This document shows, one piece after another, positions 1 to 9,234 of a DNA stretch of 64,000 bases (positions are counted from its first letter, which is position 1; each line of letters opens with the position of its first letter). The DNA lies in the NCBI RefSeq assembly GCF_964340395.1, contig NC_135552.1, positions 20,578,181 through 20,642,180 on the forward strand, given 5' to 3'. Below the pieces are notes generated by a model. The model was not told the origin of the DNA, did not search any database, and worked only from the letters and a program-made list of their open reading frames with translations. The position numbers were made by a program, and so were the translations under genes. The stretch is from Glandiceps talaboti (Eukaryota > Hemichordata > Enteropneusta > Spengelidae).

Positions 1-207
1 CCAATTTTAGATAATCTGTCTTTCAATGGAACACTGGTCTAAGACGCCATGTGGAACGTTTGATGTTCGTTCAAACCTTACAATCTTGCTGTGTTGAACT
101 CAGGAGTCGGTCGGAAATAAAAAACAGTTTTTTTTCTGATGTCGGAGCTGCAAATTAGGGTCGGTTGGGAGATGAGAAACAGATATATAACCAGATTTAA
201 ACTGAAT

Positions 208-1184
208 GCCTCCCGTAAAGGAATCACTAATTATGCAAATAACTCATTAAACTAAAAAAACTATGGTAACAGGCTTTGTTTTTTGGACAAGCATGCTTCT
301 TAGGTTAATGTATGTAAGAATGTATGATACTGCTTAATGCAGTCTTAAGATATAGCCTAATTACCGAAAATCATTAATTATGCAAATTATTCATTAACAC
401 TGTAAGGTACATCAACTAACTTTATAGGACATACACAATTTGTTATGGTTAATATGTACTGAATTGTATTGAAATTGAAGCATGCAGTCGCAAGATATAG
501 CCTAATTACCAAGAATCATTAATTATGCAAATTATTCATTAACACTGAAAGGTACACCAACAAACTTTACAGAACATATGCGATTGTTATGGTTAACGAG
601 TGTACTGATATATATTGGAATTGAAGCATGTATTCTTAAGATATAGCCTAATTACCGAAAATCATTAATTATGCAAATTATTCATTAACACTGTACAGTG
701 CATCAACAAACTTGATAGGACATATGTGTTTTCTTATGGTTAACGTATGTACTAAATTATGTTGAATTTGAAGTATGTATTCTTTATATATAGCCTAATT
801 ACCAAAAATAATTAATTATGCAAATTATTCATTAACGCTGTAAGATACATCAACGAATTTTATAGGACAAATGTATGTTGTTATGTTTAACAAATATACT
901 AAATTATATTGAAATTGAAGTATGCAGTCTTAAGATATTACGTAATTAGTTGATCTCATTAATATGCAAATATCTCTAATTAAACATTAAAAGATCTGGC
1001 TCAAAACCTAATCAGGTCTAGCTATTACCCTAAAGATTATATATCCCAAATTTCATTACAATTGAGCCAGCCGATTTCTAGAAAATGATGACACAGACAC
1101 ACACACAGACAGACAGACAGACAGACAGACACACACACAGACAGACATTCCCCTTTTAATACCTCCCGTACCCTTACGGGAGGT
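208..1184 (+). mobile_element. HINE/pearl-like non-autonomous element with ~146-bp tandem core repeats
   Basis: The core is about four to five tandem units. The phrase atatagcctaatta recurs near 350, 494, 641, 786 and, diverged, 934, so the period is 144-148 bp. Each unit carries attaattatgcaaattattc. The core is followed by a CAGA/CACA microsatellite (about 1090-1146) and a perfect 10-bp hairpin (acctcccgta, 4-nt loop, tacgggaggt at 1161-1184). The same arm (gcctcccgta) occurs at 208-217 on the left. Core repeats, microsatellite and terminal hairpin in this order are known from Helentron-associated elements such as pearl in bivalves. The family assignment is by architecture only, and the exact ends are inferred. 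Confidence 0.6.
1090..1146. repeat. CAGA/CACA microsatellite
   Basis: The stretch consists of alternating cacaca and cagacagaca runs. It lies between the ~146-bp repeats and the terminal hairpin and is probably part of the element. A reverse-complement version (gtctgtctgtgtgtctct) is at about 3127-3172. Confidence 0.9.
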
Positions 1185-1186
1185 AA

Positions 1187-1985
1187 AAAGGGCCGCCCTA
1201 AAATATAATAAAAGTAATTTCAAAACTGCATGTCAGGAAAATAAAAAAGTGAAAGGGTTTATAATGACGATAGAAAAATAGAAGGATGAAGTTTATACGT
1301 CCCTGGACGAACCTTGTCATAGCATATGAATTCAGAGACATGTTTACATGTAAATGCACCGTCTCGTGTCTTCTACCTACAGCACACTACTTTCTAAATA
1401 TAACATGTCACTGAAATGAACCAAATGGAACATTCTAATTCCCAATTATTGATCATGAATTCTAATCGAAAGTGATCTGATATTTTCGTACTCGCGAACT
1501 TACAGAAATCGGATGAGAAAGGGCTTCACGAGTACGAGAAGACAACACATGAGGCAATGTGATAACGTGGGCGAGTTCACTGATCATGGATGGGTTGTCT
1601 CGGAAATGTCCTTTTTTGTGTACATGTATTTATAGTTTTCAAAGTCGCTGCATCTCTTTGATTTGTTTCTTTTAAGAAAAATACGGCAGTCTAATTTTCA
1701 ATGGCCACGTCAGTATCGAACAAACGCTAGGTCCCCCTTTGATCTAGATGTATCATGTGTCATCGCAGTACAATGTACTAAGATTAATACTCACAGTGTT
1801 ACAGCGAAGTGGCTAGCTAGCCTCACAAATAGCAAAGTCATCGGAAATGTTGTCGGATTACTATCTCTGTTGATAACTATGTACTCACCTTTTTTTTATT
1901 ATTTCATTTTCTATTGATTGGGTTCATTAAAATTTGAACATGATGAAGAGAACTATGGATAGGCATGTCTTACAGTGCAAATTTT
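1187..1985. other. no gene recognised
   Basis: Unique AT-rich sequence. An 84-codon open stretch (1663-1917) ends in a T-rich run and matches no family I know. A short string tttatacgtccctgg near 1293 resembles part of the palindrome at 39,806-39,836. Confidence 0.4.
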
Positions 1986-1987
1986 AG

Positions 1988-1989
1988 TT

Positions 1990-2044
<55 letters not shown>

Positions 2045-2047
2045 TTT
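1988..2047. repeat. (TTTA)n microsatellite
   Basis: About fourteen uninterrupted tttatta-type tetranucleotide steps. Confidence 0.95.
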
Positions 2048-2880
2048 TGTTTTGATTTTTGACATGGGTGCGTGGCATACGCACTGTGCTATGTTCATAT
2101 GAACGTGTGTTCGCCGTGATGTATGTAATTTTCCAGGTAGACAGACACAACAATGGCAACATCATTGTTGCGTCTTTTTCCATTGACTAGACTGCGTCAG
2201 TGTTACATGTTATTGTATCAAAATAAAAGCAATCAACTCTCGGTAGTCTGCTTGACAGCAAGACAAACAATCCGGACTACGCATGCATTACAAAATATTT
2301 GTAATGCCCCTTTCTGTTTTTAAGTCAACTCCGTGTAAATTTTAGCAACTTGTAAATTACTGATTATTCCTAGTCGTTCGGCAAAGTCATGTAAACAATA
2401 AACTAGTGATGTGGTTGCTTTTATTGCCTATCTTGCTTGTGTATATCATGTGTGTACGGCACACTGTGTACCACTGCATACACACATAAATACAGTGCAC
2501 ATGACATGCGTGATTCGCATGATAACTATAGCTACATTGTAATACATTCTAGTGACGCCAGTCGACTTGCACGTGCAAAATATAACAGTCGCCATCTTTA
2601 TAACACTGCACTTGTCAGCAAGCTTCATGACTGAGAAATTCTGGATAATGATATTGATATTCCTGTAACAATCGATGTAGTGATACTGTGATCGATCCCA
2701 ACTATATTGTGTCCTTACGGTTTGAATTTGGCATGTGTCACTTGGACCCGGAAATATGTACGTACGCATACGCACACTATGTTGTCAGTTGAGTTGGAGA
2801 ATTTAAAAGCAGACGATATTTTGTTGGATAAAATCTAAGTACAAACAATAATATACAGTATGGAGTCAACGATCATGTCA
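2048..2880. other. no gene recognised
   Basis: Mixed unique sequence. Open stretches on both strands at 2437-2775 overlap each other, look low in coding character and match nothing I recognise. Confidence 0.35.
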
Positions 2881-3075
2881 ACTTTTTGTAGGCCAATAAA
2901 AAGGAAAAAATAGTTTCTCGTCAAATGTCACAGTACATGTTGTGGTTGGCCAGGAGATCACTAACAGCAATGAGCAAATAGCAATCAATGAGAACAAATA
3001 ACTTATTACATATGTTCTGTTGTATTCCAACGATTGTCTGTAGGAACGACAATCTCAAAACTTTGCCCTACGGAA
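2881..3075 (-). pseudogene. second copy of the decayed endonuclease segment
   Basis: This segment repeats the sequence at 3748-3985: the phrase gttctgttgtattccaacgattgtctgtagg recurs with few changes. It lacks about 80 bp between ctcgtca and aatgtcaca. In the minus-strand reading it corresponds to the tail of the 3880-4338 ORF. It is a short duplicated remnant, not a gene. Confidence 0.45.
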
Positions 3076-3108
3076 GACATTCAGTTTACATCTGGTTTCT
3101 TCTGTAAG

Positions 3109-3735
3109 GAATAGATGGGTGGAAGTCTGTGTCTGTCTGTGTGTCTCTGTGTGTGTGTGTCTGTCTGTCTGTGTCATCGTTTTCTCCATAACGGCAAACG
3201 AAATTTTGAAGATGTATTTTGTAGGGTAATGGCAACACTTGATTAGGTTTTGGTAAAAATCCCGTGAATATTAATGAGCAATTTGCGTAATTAATGATTT
3301 TCGGTAATTAGACTATATCTCAAGAATGCACCCTTCCAATTCATTATAACTTGGTACACACATTTGTAGCTTTTAGTTTTAATAAGTTATTGGCTTATTT
3401 TCGATTGGCCACAAAAAGAAAAAAAATAGTTTCTCGTCAGGAAATGTCGTCTGAAGTGGTGCGACTTTATCACCATTTTGTAAAACACGACTGGCTCAAT
3501 TCAAACGAAATTTATTGCATGTGTTCTGTAGGGTAGTGACAAGAACTGATTAGGTTTTGGTAAACATCCCACAAATATTAATGAGAAATTTATATAATTA
3601 ATGGTTTTCCGTAATTAGGCTATATCTCAAGAATGCACACTTCATATTCAATATAATTTGATACATGCATTTGCGATACCAAAGCGCACTTGTCCTGAAA
3701 AAAATTAGTGATGTAGCTTTTAGTTTCATAAATTA
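3109..3735 (-). repeat. inverted-orientation copies of the tandem-repeat family (~311-bp period)
   Basis: The phrase ctatatctcaagaatgcac occurs near 3312 and 3623. In reverse complement each unit matches the left element: cctaattaccgaaaatcattaatta, the aaaacctaatca segment and the gtctgtctgtg microsatellite. A third match to the flanking caataaaaaggaaaaaatag segment starts near 3750. Together with 208-1184 the family therefore occurs in opposite orientations around a 1.9-kb stretch. Confidence 0.6.
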
Positions 3736-3879
3736 TTGGCATATTTTTGTATGCCAATAAAAAGGAAAAAATAGTTTCTCGTCAGGAAATGTTGTCTAAA
3801 GTAGTACGACAATGCGCTTATTTTTTTTTTACATTCTCAACAAATGTCACAGTATATGTTGTGGTTGGCCAGGAGATCA

Positions 3880-4338
3880 CTAAACAACAATGAGCAAATA
3901 GCAATCAATGAGAAAAAATAACTTATTACATATGTTCTGTTGTATTCCAACAATTGTCTGTAGGAACATCAATCTCAAAACTTTGTCCTTGTACAAAAAG
4001 TTCATCACCAAACAATGTAAAATAGAGTTGAAATCTCCAAGGACAATAACATTAACGGTCTCCATACCCTGGATTATGCTATCGAGTTTAGCTAAATAAC
4101 TCAAATAATCATCATAGTTATCTCTCGAACATGTCGGTAAATAAGCACAAATTATAAATAGATTTGTAACTTCAGTATTTAGTTCGACCCCAATAAGTCT
4201 AGTGTCAGTGGGTTTGGTATGAGTCTTGATATCTAAACTTTTGGTTTGCTTTAACTTATGACCTTTGTAAATCACCAGATCAAGGTATACCACTTCCGTT
4301 TCTGAGCTAACCAACGAAAATTTTAATGAAGGATGCAT
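3880..4338 (-). pseudogene. non-LTR retrotransposon endonuclease fragment, chimeric
   Basis: 152 codons from an ATG at 4338. The middle contains NLFIICAYLP (about residues 58-67), a YLSYLAKLDSIIQ helix and VIVLGDFNS (about 97-105). These match the strand/GDFN motifs of the exonuclease-endonuclease-phosphatase domain of non-LTR retrotransposons. The first 45 residues (VVYLDLVIYKG, IKTHTKPT) instead resemble the region after the reverse-transcriptase palm in Penelope-like or related elements. The piece is far too short for an intact endonuclease (usually 220-240 residues), and the C-terminal third reads like noncoding sequence. It is probably a fused remnant of two retroelement pieces. The family assignment is from memory of the motifs. 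Confidence 0.5.
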
Positions 4339-4343
4339 TTCAT

Positions 4344-5045
4344 TTATTTTTTCACGGCAGACACATGCAGATACTGCCAGTGCCTACCATATCATAATTT
4401 TGATAATTACTATTACATGTATGTAGTACCTACTCGAAGACTATCGTCGCATCTTCTATATCAGTGGAAGAACACGGCCGAGTGCGACCACTATCAACAA
4501 AAATCCTGTTGAAAAACACTTGGACGCAAAAAACAACAACTCTATAGGCCTACCATCATAGTGTTCGCTATTCATCTTTTTGAAATCTTTCCAGTGTTTC
4601 ATTTATGTATAGAGATCGGGAATAATGCCAGTGTTTTATGAAAGCATGCATGTACCGTTATGCTTGGGCATGGAGAGGTACTGATTACAAATCATTTTTA
4701 CTTCAAGATAACGATGATTGCTACACAAACTTTCGTGGATTTGCGTACCCATATTTGAACAAGTGTGATTGGCAGGCGCTTTTCACTAGTAACGAACAGA
4801 CCCAGTTTGACCGTGTTTTGTATGAAATTATCTCCACCATGTTTAAATATCACCTTTCTGTGACCACACCCGCATTCCACAGACATTCACAAGTCTACAT
4901 ATACCAAATTTATTACGAAAATCACCAGCAGCTCATTATTATCACTGCTAAGTTTTCAGAGGGGAATCAAGACGTTGTTAATAATCTGCATTCAATATTG
5001 ACAATAACCCCCACGGAGTTAGGGGGCCTTTTATAAGGACATTTG
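4344..5045. other. no supported gene; one 132-codon open stretch
   Basis: An open frame runs 4638-5036 on the plus strand (132 codons), without a recognisable domain, repeat or splice context. It could be chance or a remnant of a larger coding region. Nothing else is evident. Confidence 0.25.
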
Positions 5046-5049
5046 GCTT

Positions 5050-5316
5050 TATAGGCCATGTCCATCTTACAAGTAACTTGTGCACACAACACTTTCTGGC
5101 ACGAGATAGTATGTTGTGCTCACGAGATAGTAAAAAAATTCTTGTGAAGCAAAACAAAAAATTTTTGTGAGCACCAGATACTATCTTGTGAGCACGACAT
5201 ACTATCTTGTGAAGCAAAAAAAAAATATTGTGAAGCAAAAAAAAAATTCTTGTGAAGCAGAAAAAAAAATTCTTGTGAGCACAAGAAAGTATGTCGTGTG
5301 ATGGACATGGCCTTTA
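5050..5316. mobile_element. small foldback/MITE-like element
   Basis: The segment is bounded by an inverted repeat, taggccatgtccatc at 5052-5066 and gatggacatggcc at 5300-5312, flanked by TA-rich bases. The interior is a series of degenerate ~20-bp phrases (tatcttgtgagcacgacata, cttgtgaagcaaaaaaaaaa), some themselves inverted. There is no coding capacity. The size and terminal inverted repeat fit a MITE, but a clear target duplication beyond TA is not visible. Confidence 0.5.
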
Positions 5317-5317
5317 A

Positions 5318-5928
5318 GTCGTAGATCTGTGGCTTTTTTGGATTGTCATGGGTTAAATAAGACAATTCGCACCTCCTTTGCAAATGTAAACGATATGCAC
5401 TGAACAATACAAAGTTAACCAGACACCGCATTTGTTCAAGCACATCAGTATTCATACATACATGGTCTTAATGTTGGCTAGTCATAAAAAGTATTCTAAT
5501 ACGAACTTTGCATTTTCTAGGCTAGCTTATAATACTGCAAACTGGGAAATTAACGCACGTTCTTATTTTCGTGCTATAGTTTTAGTGTGAGGCAGTCAGT
5601 GTTTTTTATGAACATTAACAATGTGTTAAGAACAATGGAATTTGACACCGATTGATTGGCAGTATGGCTTTGTGGGCATCCGTCAATTGCATCCTCTATT
5701 GTTACAACTGCGAATTTAACACACTGTAACAGTGGTGAGTTGCGTTCACAATCAAGTGCGAAATTGCGCGAAATTCAAAATTCGTGAATAATTTCAGGGT
5801 TCACAGTATCACTATTCTATTCCTGTTTTCAACAAAATTGATTAACTATGTGGCCATTGAATGCAAGGTTTTGTCCAATCAGAAAATAGGACTCCTTAGG
5901 ATGTGTTAAATTATTTCAAAAATTATGT
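5318..5928. other. no gene recognised
   Basis: Unique sequence between two blocks that share the gctcacaagatagtat repeat phrase. No ORF, RNA gene or splice-linked exon is recognised. Confidence 0.4.
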
Positions 5929-6052
5929 CGTGCTCACAAGATAGTATCTTGTGCTCACAAGATAGCATCACATGCTCACAAGATAGTATGCCATGCTCAC
6001 AAGATAGTAAGTCGTGCGCACAAGATATTATGTCGTGCTCACGAGATTATTT
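5929..6052. repeat. ~21-bp tandem repeat (gctcacaagatagtatgtcgt)
   Basis: About six diverged units of the phrase gtgctcacaagatagtat occur head to tail. The same phrase, mostly inverted, makes up the interior of the foldback element at 5050-5316, so the two blocks share an origin. Confidence 0.75.
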
Positions 6053-6478
6053 TTTATTTTTTATTTTACAAAATGTCCCTTACTGGCTTTCGTACATTTG
6101 AATGGCGTCAACAGACAGTTTAACACCTCGGCAGTTATATGAAACTATGTTCACTGTCATATCAAAAGTTAGTAGAATTTGCGAATTAGAATTCCATCAG
6201 GCCACAATGCCGGGTTGTTTCGACAACAAACGAGGAGTATGTGTCAAACTTAGTTTACAACTGTTCACATTTAACAGATAGATGACACTGTCTGTTGACA
6301 TATCACTGAATATCTTCCGCGGTTGTTGTCGGCGCTAACCTAGTGACGAGCACTTTAAAGGGGGGGACTAGAATGAACCACTTTAATAAAGCAGTCGTCT
6401 TCAACTTTAGCAGTACCAAATTGCAGCTTTACTCGACTTTACTCGGTACTTGCGTTATAACCACATCTGCGTATGAAC

Positions 6479-7267
6479 TCACATTAGTTGATCAATGTTC
6501 CTAGAACGCGAACGATTCACAGATGACTTTTCAGAGTTGTATTCTGGCAGGCGTGTAACAGAAACATCTTTCGATAACGGACGCTGGCCCAATGGGGTCT
6601 CACTCATGTCAGCTATCTCCACATCGGTGCTACTTTTCTCCGGCGACTTTTCTAAGCAACTTGTCAGTTCACAAATTTCCTGTCGTAGGACTTGCACTTC
6701 ACTTGTTAAATCGTTTGATTCTGGTCTTGCGACAAACTCTTTCAGTTGGCTCATTTCAAGTCTTAGAGATTTCAAATCCCCTATCAGTAAAGATATATCG
6801 ACATGAGCCATGTCAATCGGGGGTAATTTCGACAGATCTTTTGCAACGAAACAAGGTAGTTCTTCTTCTTCTATTTCATGTATTAGTTTTACAATGTCTA
6901 GGACATTATTTAATCGTTTGTTTGGTCCCTGTCGCTTTCTAAATCTAGATTGGTCGTTACTACATAAGTCGAACAACGTCTTTTTGGCAAACTCGACTTC
7001 TTCATCCATGAAGTGGTCACAGCATAACTTGACCATAACGACGGTTGTGAGCGAGTTCATTTTGTTCACCATAAAACACAAAAGTTCGTTAATTACCACA
7101 CCATTAGCTGTCAACCTGGCTTGTCCTCCTCTATCTCCATCTTGTTTAGAGCTGTTGCTCCCACCAAAGCGTTTCCCATTGCAGTTAGGACATAAATGCA
7201 TGTCTCCTTGGCGTAACACTACCCTGTGCGAAAGCTCACCACAGTCCTCGCATCGAAGCAGGTTCAT
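6479..7267 (-). CDS. zinc-ribbon and coiled-coil protein, retroelement ORF1-like
   Basis: The ORF extends upstream to a TTG at 7282, but the first ATG is at 7267, giving 262 residues. The N-terminus holds a zinc ribbon, CEDC at about residues 6-9 and CPNC at about 27-30. A helical core follows (INELLCFMVNKM, VVMVKLCCDHFMDEEVEFAK, KTLFDLC). After that come a basic stretch RFRKRQGPNKR, a segment LPCFVAKDLSKLPP, a predicted coiled coil (LKSLRLEMSQLKEF, VQVLRQEICELTSCL) and a polar tail ending at TGA 6479. I recall this core-coil layout from many marine invertebrate proteins that lie beside reverse transcriptases, where it acts like an RNA-binding ORF1 protein; this was not checked. No ORF2 follows it downstream. 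Its start lies within 15 bp of the edge of the exon-triplet array, so it could be an insertion at the edge or a separate host gene. Confidence 0.55.
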   Translation of the reverse strand: MNLLRCEDCGELSHRVVLRQGDMHLCPNCNGKRFGGSNSSKQDGDRGGQARLTANGVVINELLCFMVNKMNSLTTVVMVKLCCDHFMDEEVEFAKKTLFDLCSNDQSRFRKRQGPNKRLNNVLDIVKLIHEIEEEELPCFVAKDLSKLPPIDMAHVDISLLIGDLKSLRLEMSQLKEFVARPESNDLTSEVQVLRQEICELTSCLEKSPEKSSTDVEIADMSETPLGQRPLSKDVSVTRLPEYNSEKSSVNRSRSRNIDQLM

Positions 7268-8122
7268 AATGAAGTCCTCCAATAAACGTACGGTTATACA
7301 CGTCTAAAAGCTGTAGCGTTAATGTTTCTCTGCTATAGAGATTATACCACAGGGAGATGTAATCTTACCTGTAGGATACCTATGTAACATACCCCCACGC
7401 GTAGCAAATTAATCTTTTTGTAGAATTCAGTGATACATAAAGTTTTGGATTTGACATACTGTACATGACATTATCTACATATGAATCAACATTGTTTCTT
7501 ATTTGGAGAAGCCACTTTATTATTGTGCGTTCATTTAGTTGTCGACAATGTATCAAGGAAACTTGGAGAGTATTGATATATTTGCTCCATTATGGTATGT
7601 ATGCATTTTACAGGAAAATACCAACTTGAAGATATACATGTACACTTAATATAGCAAGCACAATGACTATTTTTGACGTCTTCAAAATTTTCATAACTAC
7701 AGCTTTTTACAATGGGAGCATGATGAAGAGAAACAGAGTCGTCTGGCTAGCTAAAAAATCTTACTAACATTTCCATATTTCATAGTCTGGCTTGACAAAG
7801 ATGTTAGTAAGATTGTTAAATCATATCGTCTGCTTTTAAAAATATTATCAATATTACTGTACCCGGTACAATAACTATAATTGTTTCATCTTAACCTACT
7901 GATCAAAAGAAAACGTTATTGGCGTTTGGTGGCGATCTGCTATTAATGATAACAGTAATTGAAACATAAAAAATGTAGCAATGTTGATAAGATGTAGTAC
8001 CACAGCTGGTGATGAAAAGAACCTGGTCCAGTAATATTTTTCGAGCTGGACGATACAATGTAACAATGTGAGTATTAATCAGACAAATATTTTTCGACTC
8101 AATTAATTTCCATTCTGTTTAC

Positions 8123-9234
8123 CTTGATGTGTTCTTGTAAGTAAGTATAATCTTCTTGGCTTTGTGGAAAATACCACTTTCGATATATTTTTGTCACTTT
8201 ATCTTCAGAAGGTAGGCCCTTCTTCTTCAGAGCTGCACATACTCCCTTAGGTAACATAACAAGACATAGAACATCAATTACCATACAACCGTCAATTAAT
8301 GTCACAGTGCTGATTCTACGAGTCGTAGAGACGTTGTCGACAGATATCCTCCTGTTTCAACTATGTGACAATCATTTGCAGAAACAAAAACACTATTCAA
8401 ATACATCACACATAACTAATCTTTATCTTATTTAGATGTTTAATTCCTGTGTCAGTACATTGAAGTTTTCTGTGTGAAATTATTTCCTGTAAGTGTGATC
8501 GCATAACTATTTAATGCCTATCCAAATACTAACCATACGATTTGGTGATTGCAGATAGAAATTATACAATGAAATGGTACTGATTATGATTATACTTACC
8601 ACAAAAGGAAGTTTTGCAAACTCGTCCCGAAACACTTCTAACGAGCCTTTCCTACAACTTAAACTTAGTACCTTCTCTTCAAATTTAGTAAGTAGATTTG
8701 TGTCTATAAGTGCTGTACATAATCTCTAAAATAAAGTGAAGGTAGAGAATTCAAAGACATACTATTTTATCTGTTTGCGTCTACTAACATTTCGTCACAG
8801 TTTAATTTCGACTATCGTACTACTATGCTTGGCCTATATTCACCTCAAATATCCAACTACTTGCTTGCTGTAATGTTTATTCCTTTTCACAAAGCTTATA
8901 TACGAGATTAAAAATATTTAAACACGATCTATTCCGTCTTGCCTGTTTATTTGTCCGTACGGAAAGTATTGAGTTTACATAATATTCAATCTATATAACT
9001 ACGTATACATGCTCAGATACTCCCATACTTGGTTGTCACTTATGCCTATGTTATACAAAAAGTAGGATGGTTTTCTACACTTACATCAAGTTTTACATCT
9101 ATCAGAATTTTCTCGGTTGCATCCAGAAAATCTTCCACTGTTATCACTCCGTCATCAGCAGTGTTCAAAAAACCTAACAGCAGTTTTACTTTCTCTGATG
9201 TTACCAATTTCTTCTTAATGTCGCCGTATAATTT
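8123..9234 (-). CDS. exon triplet unit 1 (A 9085-9234, B 8600-8725, C 8123-8245)
   Basis: A encodes KLYGDIKKKLVTSEKVKLLL, then the loop NTADDGVITVED, the copy closest to a real EF-hand loop. B encodes RLCTALIDTNLLTKFEEKV. C is a short 41-codon form starting GVCAALKKKGLPSEDKV. The donors after A and B are gtaagt. C is followed by gtaaac (RC of gtttac at 8117-8122), but no later exon is found before the array ends at 7281. Confidence 0.7.

Noticed and set aside
4638-5036. 132-codon plus-strand frame
   Set aside because: No domain, no splice or repeat support, and the 3' end runs into the small foldback element. Left as unsupported.
8099-8305. Exon C extended upstream as MLPK-QVCAA with its own start codon
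   Set aside because: The MLPK part is kept in many units by duplication, but in the 26.1-kb unit it is disrupted by a 5-bp change while the exon stays intact. An AG acceptor sits exactly before QVCAA.
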